From the NCBI RefSeq assembly GCF_001641265.1, contig NW_020167531.1:372001-436000 (forward strand): a DNA stretch of 64,000 nucleotides, in the 5' to 3' direction. The notes under the pieces are model-generated. The model did not search any database and had not been told where the DNA came from. It saw only the letters and a list, made by a program, of their open reading frames with translations. The DNA is from Pseudogymnoascus destructans. Taxonomy: Eukaryota > Ascomycota > Leotiomycetes > Thelebolales > Thelebolaceae. The position numbers and the translations under genes were made by a program. Below are positions 10,128 through 19,923 of the stretch, piece after piece (within the stretch, counting starts at the first letter, position 1; every line of letters starts with the position of its first letter).

Positions 10128-11436
10128 TTAAGCCAGGAACACTGCGGAGCCGACCGCGGCCGCCATGATACAGTAGACGCCGGACTGCATCATGCCGTGC
10201 GTGAGGCTGAATGCACCGTTTGTGGCAGCAGTGCTAGTACCAGAAGAGGAGTCAGTAGAGCCATCAGCCTCCTCAGTGCCTCCAGCAGCGGTTGTGCCGT
10301 TGGGAAGTGTGCCGTTCAGGATGATGGTGCTCTTTCCCTGGATATCGGCCACCGAGACCACGCTCTTGTTGAGGCCTGCATAGCTGCCGTTGCCCAGGAC
10401 ATCCTTCTGGTACTGGGCGTTGTCGTTGTCGTCGCAGCCGCACTCCGAGTACTCTTCGCAAAGGCACTGGACCGGCTTGGTTTGGTTTGCGTCGACGGTG
10501 ATGTTGTAAAAGGTCCAGGTGTTCTTGTACGGGTACGAGTAAACGGGGTGGTGCCATGTGCCAGCGAGACCATAGGCGAGTACTCCGACTCCAAGACCGA
10601 CTCCGACACCAAGGAGGACAGGGGAAATGCCGCTCCTTGTCGCCGCCCCAGTTCTATATGGGACCGCAGCGCCGCCGCCGTAGTATCCGCCACCACCGTA
10701 GGCTGGACTCGGTCCTGATCCAGTTCTGGTTTGGCCGCCTGTTGAGGACGAGGATGAGCCTAAGCCAGTACCTAATGGACGTTAGCACTAGTCCGTAAGA
10801 GAAACCAAGGCTGCCAAGGATCGCCAAAGTGCAATTTTGATGTCTTCCACTCATAGAGTAAGGACTGCCACAGAAACATAAAGAAAACGATATAGGAATG
10901 CCATAGAAACAACTCATGAACTCGCACGCGACGCTGTCAAACGGGTGTTTGGGGTCTCATACGAGGACGCGGTTTGGATCCAAGGCGTTTGGAGTCTGGG
11001 CGTGATTTGGAGTCTGGGCATGATTTGGAGTCTGGGCATGATTTGGAATCGGGGCGTAATTTGGAATCGGGGCGTGAACCGGATTTCGGACGTGGCTCGG
11101 ATTTCGGGCGTGGCTTTGATCTGACTTGGGCCAAGATGAAATTGGTGAAAACCTACCTCTTCCAGCACCACTGCTTCCTCCACTGCTGGTTCCGGCACCC
11201 CCGGTTCTCCCTCCGCTGCTTCCTCCACTGCTTCCTCCACCACGACCACCGGCGCCACCACCTCCCTTGCGCTTCCACAGCTCCTCGGACGCATCGAAGG
11301 TGCCCTCGGCCTCACGGACCTCTAATTGCTGGACTGTCGCCTCACTATCCCTGACCACCAGCTCCGCGCGCGGAACCAGCGCATTGGCCGTCGACGACAG
11401 CGCGATCGATAATATGAGTGCCACGGAGAACTTCAT
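10128..11436 (-). CDS. secreted/GPI-type fungal protein, DUF7732-like
   Basis: Two exons, 11436-11157 and 10771-10128, separated by a 385-nt intron (GTAGGT...CATTAG); 307 aa. Residues 1-19 are a signal peptide (MKFSVALILSIALSSTANA), followed by a charged region ending ELWKRK, a long Gly/Ser stretch, a hydrophobic Gly/Val segment (SPVLLGVGVGLGVGVLAYG), and a conserved cysteine module (CLCEEYSECGCDDN). Several N-x-S/T sites follow, and the protein ends in a hydrophobic tail (CIMAAAVGSAVFLA) after a small-residue stretch, as for GPI attachment. The layout resembles fungal DUF7732 proteins, known only as domains of unknown function, probably cell-surface. Frame closure across the long intron and the shared Gly/Ser composition on both sides support the join. 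Confidence 0.82.
10978..11125 (-). repeat. 18-bp tandem repeat inside an intron
   Basis: About eight degenerate copies of an 18-bp unit (TGATTTGGAGTCTGGGCA on the plus strand; PNHAQT per unit when translated in the gene's direction). It lies wholly in the intron of the DUF7732-like gene and, being a multiple of three, keeps the upstream exon's frame open to 10957 if the intron is retained. Confidence 0.85.
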
Positions 11437-11825
11437 CGTGACGTCGCTGAATAAAATAAAAACTGTAAACCACTGCCTTCTTATGCGCAATAAGATGATC
11501 TCCTTTCCTGGCGCAGTAGGGTATCTGTATGCCAGTTTTGTTTTGTGATGTTTTACTTTTCAGATGGGTCGGTTTTTCCGGTACCAGCACCCTTATAGTA
11601 GTACGAGATACGATGGATGTCGTTGGAGGCGAACAAGGTCGGGGGGTAACTGCCACGATCAAATCTTGGTGCATGACGCTATACTGAATTAGGTTTAACC
11701 TTATAACCATAGAGAGTTGGCATATGCGCTAGTGGCCAATACGGGTATGGCGGATGAGGAATCCGAATCGTGTTTTCAGCCACACCCATGACTAAGCCCT
11801 AACCCTCTTTCGTCGCGAACCAACA
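11437..11825. other. upstream region of the DUF7732-like gene
   Basis: About 390 bp between the start codon and the LINE remnant. Likely promoter. I see no distinct element apart from a single CCCTAACCCT telomere-like word near 11796. Confidence 0.3.
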
Positions 11826-12195
11826 CGTGATGCCCCACGCTCCCGTAGATCCGCAGTTGAGCCTCAATATCAAAATCAGCCCTAGGTCTGCGAGTTGGTC
11901 TGCTGCTTCGTTGCCTTCAATCCTAGTGTGTCTAGGGGACTAGCAGGTTTTGATATCGAAGACTTGCATAGCTTCCTAGTAGGCGAGAAAGGCCCACTAG
12001 GAGGAGAAGGATGCTTCTCCCTAGAGACACCATATAACTAAGGTGTTGTTGATACATAGCTAGAGGCGGCTGTGTCTGATGTCTATGGGCAGGCAGAGGG
12101 TGTGCTGTGTAGGCCCTTCTAGGCTCTGATAATTTCAGCGTCAAAGACATGTAAGAGGGGGTTGATAGCTCCATGCCCTATAGCAATCTCAGCAT
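11826..12195 (-). pseudogene. LINE (Tad-like) RNase H fragment, RIP-like decay
   Basis: On the minus strand the translation reads as the RNase H domain of a non-LTR retrotransposon: HVFDAEI near 12150, then CINNTLVIWCL, WAFLAY-EAMQVFDIK, SPRHTRIEGNEAADQLADLG at about 11905-12060. The frame is broken by one shift near 12065 and by several TAG stops where the family has Gln or Trp (CAG to TAG, TGG to TAG). These are C-to-T/G-to-A changes at CpA/TpG, the signature of repeat-induced point mutation. Reverse transcriptase and endonuclease regions are not seen, so this is a 3' fragment. No poly-A tail or target duplication could be placed. Confidence 0.8.
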
Positions 12196-13301
12196 CCACC
12201 ACCCCCCATCTCTCTCCCCTCGCACCACCGCCCCCTTGCCACCACGACCACTACTCGCCGCCCCTTCCCAGTCAAACATCCAACATGGCCGCCCCCAACA
12301 CCACTCAATCGCGCCATCTCGAACGCCCAATATCCGCCGAGTCCAGTATTCTCCGGGGATCGAGACATACGTGGCGATTATACCCGGGCCCAGAAACCTC
12401 CCATCAGTTGACCAAATATGAGGGGGCTTCAACCGTGGTGCGGTGGTGCCCGAGGTGCTCAAAGACGATGGAATCCAGTTCCTTAATAAGGTTTGGCACG
12501 GCTGCTCCCACCGCGCGCAGACCTGGTAGACCATGGGGGTATTGGGTGCCATCGTCTACGGGCATATTGGGGGGGTTGGGGGGAGGGTTGGCAAGCTAGA
12601 ATTCATTCTCCTGGGGATGTTAGTTGTTATAGGACGAGGGTTGAACGGCCGCGTGGGCTCTTGGGTCCATCATAACTCCCTCCGCGCGCAGATGTGGTGG
12701 ACCCCAGGGTGGTGAGGCATAAAATCGGCTACCGGGCGGCGATTCGGTAACAAGAGACGTGCGAGAGGTGATCCCATCATGCATTATCTGTTGGGTCCAT
12801 CACAGCCTGCTCCCACCGCGCGCAGATGTGGTGGATCACGGGGATGATGGGGGGTTGAATCGACTTTACCGCACGCACGCGCGCGGCGATTATGGGATTG
12901 TTGGATCATTTTTATTCGTCAATTCTAGCCTATTTTCAAAAATCGAGATAGATAGCTATACCAAGAATAGACCCTCTTTTTCGATCCCTAGCAAGTAAAA
13001 AACCCAGAATGCTAGGGTTAATTGTAGCTATGAGTGAGATGAACCTGGCGCCCTGGTAACGACGAACAGGCAAGCACTTTGAACACTCCCGCACATCATA
13101 TATTCCCCTTTGCTGTGTGGATTGGGCGTGTATATATGTCACATGGTTCTCACAGCAATCAAGTGCGACCAAGTGAGAAGAACAAATAAAATATTTCTAC
13201 CCGCTTTTCTCTAGCCCAGATCATAACTACACTACAGGCAAAGCCTCAATCAACACTGACGCCTAACTAATCCCTTTTACCCAGACTCCCTCCAGCACCC
13301 C
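12196..13301. other. intergenic region with three dispersed direct repeats
   Basis: About 1.1 kb without a gene I can support. Frames on both strands cover 12162-12700 but show no recognisable domain and have uneven codon use. The section 12500-12852 contains three copies of a roughly 50-bp element (listed separately). The part from 12890 to 13250 is AT-richer and featureless. Confidence 0.4.
12500..12852 (+). repeat. three spaced copies of a ~50-bp direct repeat
   Basis: Copies near 12500-12548, 12661-12715 and 12793-12852 share CTCCCaCCGCGCGCAGATGTGG followed by TGGAcCaCgGGG; the second and third also share GGGTCCATCA just upstream. Spacings of about 160 and 130 bp are unequal, so this is a dispersed rather than a tandem array. 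Function unknown. Confidence 0.7.
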
Positions 13302-14837
13302 CTACTCCAACTCCTTCTCCAACACCGCCGGCGCCACAATCTCCTTCCCCTTCAGCTTCTCCAGCCCCTCCCCCCCATAACTCACCAGCGGCGACACCTC
13401 AACCCCCTTCTTATCCCCCTCGGACACCACCACCCCCCCAGCCTCCCTAACCCACCTCTCTCCCTGCGCCATGACATCCCTCCTGCTCGTATCGGGGTCA
13501 TCCTCTCCCGTCCCCCTCGCATTCTTAAGCGGACTAAACTCATCCTCCCTCCTGACCTCCATACACGCGAACTTATCAAGGTTGAGGAGCGGGAACACAT
13601 CAAAGATGAACATCTCCAGCTTAATCCCATTCGGCTTCTCCGGCTTGGTCGTCTCACCACTGCTAGGGTCGATAAAGGGGATCTTCTTCCTCGCGACGTG
13701 GTGCGGGAGCTGGGCCGACCACTGCGGGATCGTCTCGAGGAAGGCAAAGGAGTAGTAGTGGTTGACGATGTTAGCGGCGCGGAATTTCAGCACGTCGGGC
13801 TGCTTGGGGTCCTTGGCTTCGGCGGTCGCGGAGTCGATCTCGGAGTACTCGACTACGTCGGGCTTGCCGTTCTTGAGAAGGATTAATCCGACCGACTCGG
13901 TAGCGTTGCGCTTGCGCACCACTTTCGTGGCGATGGATACGTGTTTGGAGGCTGAGAAACCGATGAAGACTGGATCTGCGACCTTGGCGAGGCAGTTATC
14001 AACGCAGTACGCGTGGATATGCTCGATCCCGCGTTTCCGCATGTCGGCGGTAATGTTGGAAGTCACCAGCGCCTCGTAAATCCCACCATTCCCGTTCGGC
14101 GCAACAGCAACGCGGCTCTTGGATTCTAACAGGATCTTCCCCTCGTTAGAGATGCAGGGCAGCACGCCTTGCTCAAAGATATGCACATTCTCCTTCTTCA
14201 ACCCGAAGTACTCGTGTTCCTGGAAATACGCCTCTGTCGGGCCGCGCGTCGGGCCGCTGGTCATCACATACCAAGGCACGGTGACAGAGCCGACAGCGGC
14301 GCCGGACTTCTTCTCAGCGAGACGCTGGATCTTGCGGATACGCTCGCCTTGGATCTGGAAGAGGGATTTCTTGGACGGGAGCCCAATGTCGTAGCATCCC
14401 TTCGGCGCGGAGCTGCCGAGTCTTGTCCCCTGTCCGCCAGCAAGGAGGAGCACAGCGACTTTACCAGCTGCGATCAGGTCGATCCCAGCGTCGTTCCAGG
14501 TCTGCAGATCTTCCGGCGCAGAGTCGAGGATACTAGCTGTTGCGCTCTCGGGGAGGGGCTCGAGGCCTGCGTGTGGTGCATCTTCAGTTGCCTTCGGCGG
14601 GTTGAGGGCGCGGTCTGTAATCTCGTTGATGCGCGCGGGGTCGAATTGGGAGAGCTGGTTGTAGAGGGTCGCTTGCTCGGAGGAGCTGAGGGAGTCGTAG
14701 AAGGCGAAGACGTGGGATTGGGAGGCTTTTTCGTAGGTGTCGCGGAGCTGCTGGAGCTCGGTGGCGGTGGGTTGGGGGAGGGGAGAGGGTTTGTCGGAGC
14801 TGATGAGCTTGTGGACGAGGTTTTGGGCGGCTTCCAT
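13302..14837 (-). CDS. UAP1: UDP-N-acetylglucosamine pyrophosphorylase
   Basis: 511 aa, no intron, normal length for eukaryotic UAP/Qri1. It makes UDP-GlcNAc from UTP and GlcNAc-1-phosphate in the cytosol, the last step of the pathway supplying chitin synthesis, N-glycosylation and GPI anchors. The signature nucleotide-binding loop is intact: LLLAGGQGTRLG at about residues 130-141, followed by APKGCYDIGLPSKKSLFQ. Further conserved parts are PWYVMTSGPTR, the uridine/sugar-binding VAPNGNGGIYEAL region, and HAYCVDNCLAKVADP. The 3' end and a very C-rich plus-strand stretch (13281-13440) reflect codon choice. The protein lies tail-out from the next gene and has its own promoter in the 1-kb upstream gap. 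Confidence 0.96.
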   Translation of the reverse strand: MEAAQNLVHKLISSDKPSPLPQPTATELQQLRDTYEKASQSHVFAFYDSLSSSEQATLYNQLSQFDPARINEITDRALNPPKATEDAPHAGLEPLPESATASILDSAPEDLQTWNDAGIDLIAAGKVAVLLLAGGQGTRLGSSAPKGCYDIGLPSKKSLFQIQGERIRKIQRLAEKKSGAAVGSVTVPWYVMTSGPTRGPTEAYFQEHEYFGLKKENVHIFEQGVLPCISNEGKILLESKSRVAVAPNGNGGIYEALVTSNITADMRKRGIEHIHAYCVDNCLAKVADPVFIGFSASKHVSIATKVVRKRNATESVGLILLKNGKPDVVEYSEIDSATAEAKDPKQPDVLKFRAANIVNHYYSFAFLETIPQWSAQLPHHVARKKIPFIDPSSGETTKPEKPNGIKLEMFIFDVFPLLNLDKFACMEVRREDEFSPLKNARGTGEDDPDTSRRDVMAQGERWVREAGGVVVSEGDKKGVEVSPLVSYGGEGLEKLKGKEIVAPAVLEKELE

Positions 14838-15856
14838 GGTGGGTGGTTTGTTGGGGGGGTTGTGGGAGGTAGAGGGGTGGAGAGGTAGGTAGGTAGCTTG
14901 AAGCTTGAGGAGTATAATGGGGTATGTATAATGGGGTATGGAGAGGAATGGGATAAAGAAAGTTGGTGGTGGTCAATGGGTGTTTATAAAGCTTGGGAAA
15001 GTCGTCATGGCTCGTTCATTCGAGTCCACCGCCCCCCATCCCTAACCCCCCATCCCCCCTCCCCGCTTCCCTCTCTTTCGTGTTCCAGTTGAGGCGGTGG
15101 GGCTAGGCTGGCGGGGTGACGATCTTACAAGAACGAAGATCCATGCCGGACAAGGGCTATGTATGAACCACTTTATTGGAGAATCGGAGTGGGATAGGGT
15201 GGGATAGGTGGGATAGACCAGGAAAGTTGCAATGCGGGACAAAACGGAAGTGTATGTCTGATTCGATGAAGCCGCCCACATTGAGGATCTCTTACTATGC
15301 TAAAATCAAAAATCAGCCAAGTTTGTGTTTTGTTTATTATTGTTTATTATTTATTGTCTATTGTTTATTTTATGGAGTGCTGGGGTACGTAGGGCGCAAC
15401 TGCCGTGGACCGCAGCAAATAAGACGAAAATCTCTACAGGGGGAGGTATAGGGGCATTGAAGGGATACTTTAGGGCATTTCGGGGCACTTGCATGCTGGA
15501 TTTTTAGTGGGTTGTTCGCGACTTTAGTGGGTGGCTCTAGTGGGCTCTCGGCTCTTGGCTCTCGATGGGCTTCTCCTTTATTCTGCCACTTCAACCTCTA
15601 GGCGGTGAGGACCACCTCCTGACAAGGCTACGGCTACAAGGCCTACAAGGCTACAAGGCTACAAGGCTACAAGGTACAACGCTACAAGGCTACAAGGCTA
15701 CAAGGCTACAAGGCTACAAGGCTACAACGCTACAAGGCTACAAGGCTACAAGGCTACAAGGCTACCACATGTTATCTGTTGGCACATTTGAGGCATGTCA
15801 ACGATACTAGGTGGAGAGTATTCATATATATATATATAATATAACAGTCCATCGAC
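14838..15856. other. divergent promoter region UAP1 / TDG-type glycosylase
   Basis: About 1 kb between divergent starts. It holds a CT/C-rich stretch (15030-15085), an AT-rich run of TTTATT words (15331-15372), an 8-bp minisatellite (listed separately) and a short (TA)n run at 15825-15843 just before the glycosylase start. No gene seen. Confidence 0.4.
15630..15764 (+). repeat. 8-bp tandem repeat, unit CTACAAGG
   Basis: Around 16 copies, with two or three CTACAACG variants and one shortened unit, ending about 90 bp before the start codon of the thymine-DNA glycosylase-like gene. It therefore sits in that gene's proximal promoter or 5' leader. Confidence 0.92.
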
Positions 15857-16807
15857 ATGTCTCAGGCAATCCCCGTCTCCTCACCAAGCTTCAAAGGCCG
15901 TCTAAACCTCTCATCCTTCGCTTTCTCCGCCCCCCCAGCGCAAACCCTCCGCCGCCGCAGCCCTCGCAGTCTCACACCCAAAGTCGAGGAATCCAATTCC
16001 CCCTCTCAGACCCTCATTATCAAGACCGAGCCCTCCAATTCCCCTTCCCCGAACCGAAAGCGAGGAACAGACACTCTCTCCCGCCCCTCCTCCTCTTCTT
16101 CCTCCTCCCCAAACAAGAAGTCCCGTTCCCGCACCCCCTCAGGCTACGCACCACCCTCCAAATACGCACACCTAAACGAGCTCATCGATATCCTCGAACC
16201 GCACCTAATCTGCGCCTTCGTCGGCCTCAACCCCGGCATCCGCACCGCTACCGAGGGACACGCCTACTCCCACCCCTCCAACCGGTTCTGGAAACTCCTC
16301 TACTCCTCCGGTCTCACTACCCGGTTGATGAAGCCAGCTGAAGATAGGAGCTTACCTGCGCTTTACAGTTTGGGGAATACCAACATCGTTGCTCGCCCGA
16401 CACGCAATGGTGCGGAGCTGAGTAAGCAGGAGATGGACGACAGCGTCGCGGTGTTAGAAGAGAAGATGAGGACCTTCAAACCCGAGGCGGTGTGTATTGT
16501 CGGGAAGAGCATTTGGGAGAGCATTTGGAGGGTTAGGCATGGGAGGGCGATCAAGAAGGAGGAGTTTAGGTATGGATGGCAGGATGAGAGTGAAGCTCTT
16601 GGAAAGTCGAATGATTTGAAGGAAGAGGGGGAGGAGGCGGAGGTTTGGAAAGGTGCCAGGGTGTTTGTAGCGACTACTACGAGTGGGTTGGCCACGAACC
16701 CGACGCAGGCGGAGAAGGAGAGGATATGGAGGGAGTTGGGCGGTTGGGCGGAGAAGAGAAGGAGGGAGAAGGCTGGGAAGGGGTGGAGGTGGTTGAAGGG
16801 GTTGTGA
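15857..16807 (+). CDS. TDG/MUG-family mismatch-specific uracil/thymine DNA glycosylase
   Basis: 316 aa, no intron. After a Ser/Pro-rich basic N-terminus (1-105), the uracil-DNA glycosylase superfamily fold starts: ICAFVGLNPGIRTA (about 120-133) carries the family-2 active-site loop G-x-N-P-G, whose Asn positions the attacking water. The conserved SHPSNRFWKLLY follows, and ATTTSGLAT near residue 275 occupies the position of the second, DNA-intercalating loop. The family (MUG in bacteria, TDG in animals, Thp1 in fission yeast) removes U or T mispaired with G after cytosine deamination. The C-terminal tail is Lys/Arg/Trp-rich. Another UDG-superfamily enzyme, UNG1, is in this window at 42.4-43.5 kb. 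Confidence 0.9.
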   Translation: MSQAIPVSSPSFKGRLNLSSFAFSAPPAQTLRRRSPRSLTPKVEESNSPSQTLIIKTEPSNSPSPNRKRGTDTLSRPSSSSSSSPNKKSRSRTPSGYAPPSKYAHLNELIDILEPHLICAFVGLNPGIRTATEGHAYSHPSNRFWKLLYSSGLTTRLMKPAEDRSLPALYSLGNTNIVARPTRNGAELSKQEMDDSVAVLEEKMRTFKPEAVCIVGKSIWESIWRVRHGRAIKKEEFRYGWQDESEALGKSNDLKEEGEEAEVWKGARVFVATTTSGLATNPTQAEKERIWRELGGWAEKRRREKAGKGWRWLKGL

Positions 16808-17007
16808 ATGGGGGGCCGTTGTTGAACTGAGGTTTTGGGGCATATATATAACGAAGATGGCGATATAGCTATGGTATTTCAATCTCTCAAAAATCAGAAC
16901 CTCAGCCGTGCATTCCAGCTATAATTCCAGCGCCTCAGTAACACAAGCAATTAAACCCAAATAAGCTAGAATACAAACAGGGTTAGCAATTCGAATATAA
17001 TCTTGAA

Positions 17008-18251
17008 CAGTGTGCGGCGAATCACCTCCCGAATACGATTCGGCGATTTGGTGATTCATTCATATTTTTGAGGTATTCGCCGAATCATGACTCGAATCTA
17101 ATTCGACTCATGATTCGAATCTTTGAGGCTTAAATAGAGTGTATAGAATATGAAAACTATGGAAATATTTAACTATGCCTAACCTATATCTTCACTTGCA
17201 TCTTCGACATCCTCATCTTCGACATCCTCATCGTCGACAATTATCCCCCAATCCCGTAGACATAGTAAATATCTAATTGTTGAAGGTAATAGTCTATTCC
17301 TTTTCTTTGTGACAACGTCAGCTCCTTGGGCTAAAGACCCGTTCTGATGCTGCTGATGTTGCTGGAATTGCTAAATAGTCTCGACTATTTGTGCAATTAT
17401 TAGATACTGATACTGCTTTGCTTGCCAATATTTAAGGATATTAGTCTTAGGCTTATCAACTCCTGGCTCATTAAGCCACCGTCTCCATTCAACCTCTTGA
17501 AGTATAGGCTTTCGATGCTTAAACATCCCATCCTCATAGTCTACTTCTTGAGGTATATCCTCATCCTCGTTATCAAGCATAGCATCCATTTCCTCTACTC
17601 GAATATCATTGTCCCGTGCTTTATACTTGTTATAACAAGCTGCAAGCTGCAAACTGTGCTCTTGCTCGTTCTTTGCTTGTGTTAAGAGCTTTTAGGCAAA
17701 TAGAAGTCAAATGTACTAAAATTAAACCGAGGATTACATATTGTTGCAACTGTTGAATGGCTTGACCGTTGGCTTGTTGCAAGTGAGAAATAGTCGTCTA
17801 ATTTGTTGAATGCAGCAGTACAAGCTTCGTTGATACATGTATGCTTAACAGTCTTCTTGATCTTCTTAATTTTATCCATTAGTCGTAGATAATATGGAAC
17901 ACAGTAGTTAAGTGTTGGATACCCATCTCTTGCACCTTTTCTGAGATACGCTTAAAAATCTCAAAGAACTCTGCAAGAGCATGAAGTAATTCCCATTCTT
18001 TCGAAGAAATCTAGATATCACGCATGCTTGTATCAAGAGTGTCTGTGATGCACAAAGCGCTGTGATTAGTGCCTTCATTGACAATGCATTTTGAAGCATA
18101 TGGTATGTTGAGTTCCATCATACTAGCATATCAATTGTAAGAGTAACAGGCTTGATTCCAGTGGCTATAGCGTGAGAACGAAGACTATCCTTCCACCCTC
18201 GACGATTTCTAAACACATAGATGTGCTTGCGGAGCTTTGTTAAAGTGTTAA
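17008..18251 (-). pseudogene. hAT-family transposase remnant, 5'-truncated
   Basis: Minus-strand translation gives pieces of a fungal hAT transposase in order: KLRKHIYVFRNRRGWKDSLRS at about 18165-18235, WNSTYHMLQNALSMKALITAL, a central part at 17682-17879, and the C-terminal dimerisation region with LNEPGVDKPKTNILKYWQ, LAIPATSAASERVFS and VVTKKRNRLLPSTIRYLL (about 17235-17480), ending in an acidic tail. At least three frameshifts and internal stops separate them. The right side is cut by the LTR at 18252. Toward 17008 lie short GATTCG/CGAATC words and palindromes typical of hAT subterminal repeats; CAGTGTGCGGCGAATCACC at 17008 may be the terminal repeat, but the partner end is lost. Confidence 0.85.
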
Positions 18252-18501
18252 TGTAAGGATGTCAAAGCCCTCAGTGATGGAAAGCATCAGAGTCGGGCAG
18301 GTTACGGTCACGTGAGGAGCATTAGGGTAGGTTATCCGAGTTGGACCCGTTTCGGGTACTTAAGGAGATTGACTCAACGGGGGTTCCTCTCTTCATCTTT
18401 TTTGTATCCTTCGTAGTAGACCTATAGGATAGCATCCGTTTAGCCTCTGACTCGCACTCTCATATGCTATTACTGTGAGCTGGGTGCCCTGTGTCATTAC
18501 A
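18252..18501 (+). repeat. 5' LTR of element A
   Basis: 250 bp, TGTAAGGATG...TTACA. Matches the 3' copy except for about seven scattered changes including one indel. No sequence beginning TGG follows directly, so a conventional tRNA primer-binding site is not evident. Confidence 0.93.
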
Positions 18502-18854
18502 TTATACAAAAAAAGATCACGCCTGCCGGGGACGGCCGTACTTAAATAATATCCCACACCGGAACGACTCAGGAGAACTACTGTTACACCATCGACTGCG
18601 ACTCGGTGATGTTTCAGAGGAGAGACCTGACGACTTCAAATAGCCGTGATTCCAGAGATCTCATGGACAGCCAGTGGATCAGGGTTTGATTCTTCAGAGC
18701 TGGTAAAGTCGCCGACGCGTTGGCACCAAATAGGATACGAGATCCTTAAGAACCCCCTCATAGCACAAGGAAATTGTGGACAAGAGCGTTGATAGCTACG
18801 AGCTACCGGAAGTCAAGCTCTTTCGTATCGGTACCGATACACACCCGAGGCAAT
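18502..18854 (+). other. leader of element A
   Basis: 353 bp between the 5' LTR and the gag ATG. It starts with an A-rich run, and holds no recognised gene. It should contain the primer-binding site and packaging signal, neither of which I can place. Confidence 0.4.
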
Positions 18855-19923
18855 ATGTCGAAAAAGCCGACATCAAACATACCCCAAGACAACGACGGTC
18901 AACTGCCCAGAATGACTACCAGACAAACCACCGCTGCAGCTACGACGTCTGTGCCATCCGAAGACATCCCGAGTCGAATGGCCCACCTCGAAGCACAGAT
19001 ACAGGAGGTCAAGGATCTACTAGTTATCCTGTCGGCATCCCAGACCAGAATCCCGTCCACACCGCCGGTGGATGCCCCCATACCCACAGTAGAAGTTACG
19101 GAGCAACGAACGCCTCGTACACGAAACACCCCCGAGACAGTTCAATTGCCGCCTCTTCGGAACACTCGTTCTCCCTCAATTCCAGGGTCATCACGAATGC
19201 ACACTGAGGACCCTCCGAATCGCTATAAGAAATCAACCATCTCTGAGAAAATCCTTCCTCTCAGCGATGGGGTAGAACATACCTTCTTACAATGGAGCGC
19301 TTCGATTCGGGATCGACTCGTAGTCAATGAGGACCACTACCTTACCGACGTCTCGAGAAGAGCGTTGATATGGGGAACTACGACCAGCCTGGCGAAGACC
19401 TACCTAGAGCCCCAATACCTGTCCGCTACGCATGGGTTCCGCAGTGCTGAGGAGATGATGGATCTACTAGGTTCATACTACCTCACAGGCAACGAGACGG
19501 AACAGGCCAGGAACCTCTTCGACGACCTGCAAATGGGAGAGAAAGGGCATGCTAGCGAAACCTTCCCAGAGTTCAAGGCTCGTTTCCAAAGTGCAGCTAT
19601 CACAGGACAAGTCTCCGAGTCAGAATGGTTTCGGTACATGTGGAACAAGTTGACTCCTCAATTCCGCAGCCGTGTCGCGATCATCAAAAACCAATGGAAG
19701 GGAGAATACCAGACCATGGTACGAGAACTTACCGCTTTCCACCAGGAACGGCGCCGGAACAACGAATTGAATCCTCTACCCACTCTCGCAAGGACGTCCA
19801 CACGTACCACGGATACGGCAAAGGCGTCATCAGCGTCGAAGCCGACTCGAGCCACATCCGCTCTGTTCACCCGAACCGCGTTCCTCCCCAAGCCAGCCAT
19901 ACCAGAACGTCTGAGAACTGTAA
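18855..19923 (+). pseudogene. gag of element A, 5' part (interrupted by element B)
   Basis: Starts at ATG 18855 (MSKKPTSNIPQDND). About 355 residues with a short predicted coiled coil (MAHLEAQIQEVKDLLVILSAS), then the capsid-like region of Ty3 gag (FLQWSASIRDRLVVNEDHY, ETFPEFKARFQSAAI). The frame is broken by element B after residue R of PERLR and resumes at 26645. Calculated phase is preserved across the insertion: 6731 bp of added DNA accounts exactly for the frame change. Confidence 0.88.

Noticed and set aside
15565..15810. Frame encoding LQGYKATR repeats before the glycosylase gene
   Set aside because: An 8-bp minisatellite gives an 8-residue periodic frame by itself; no conserved flanks.
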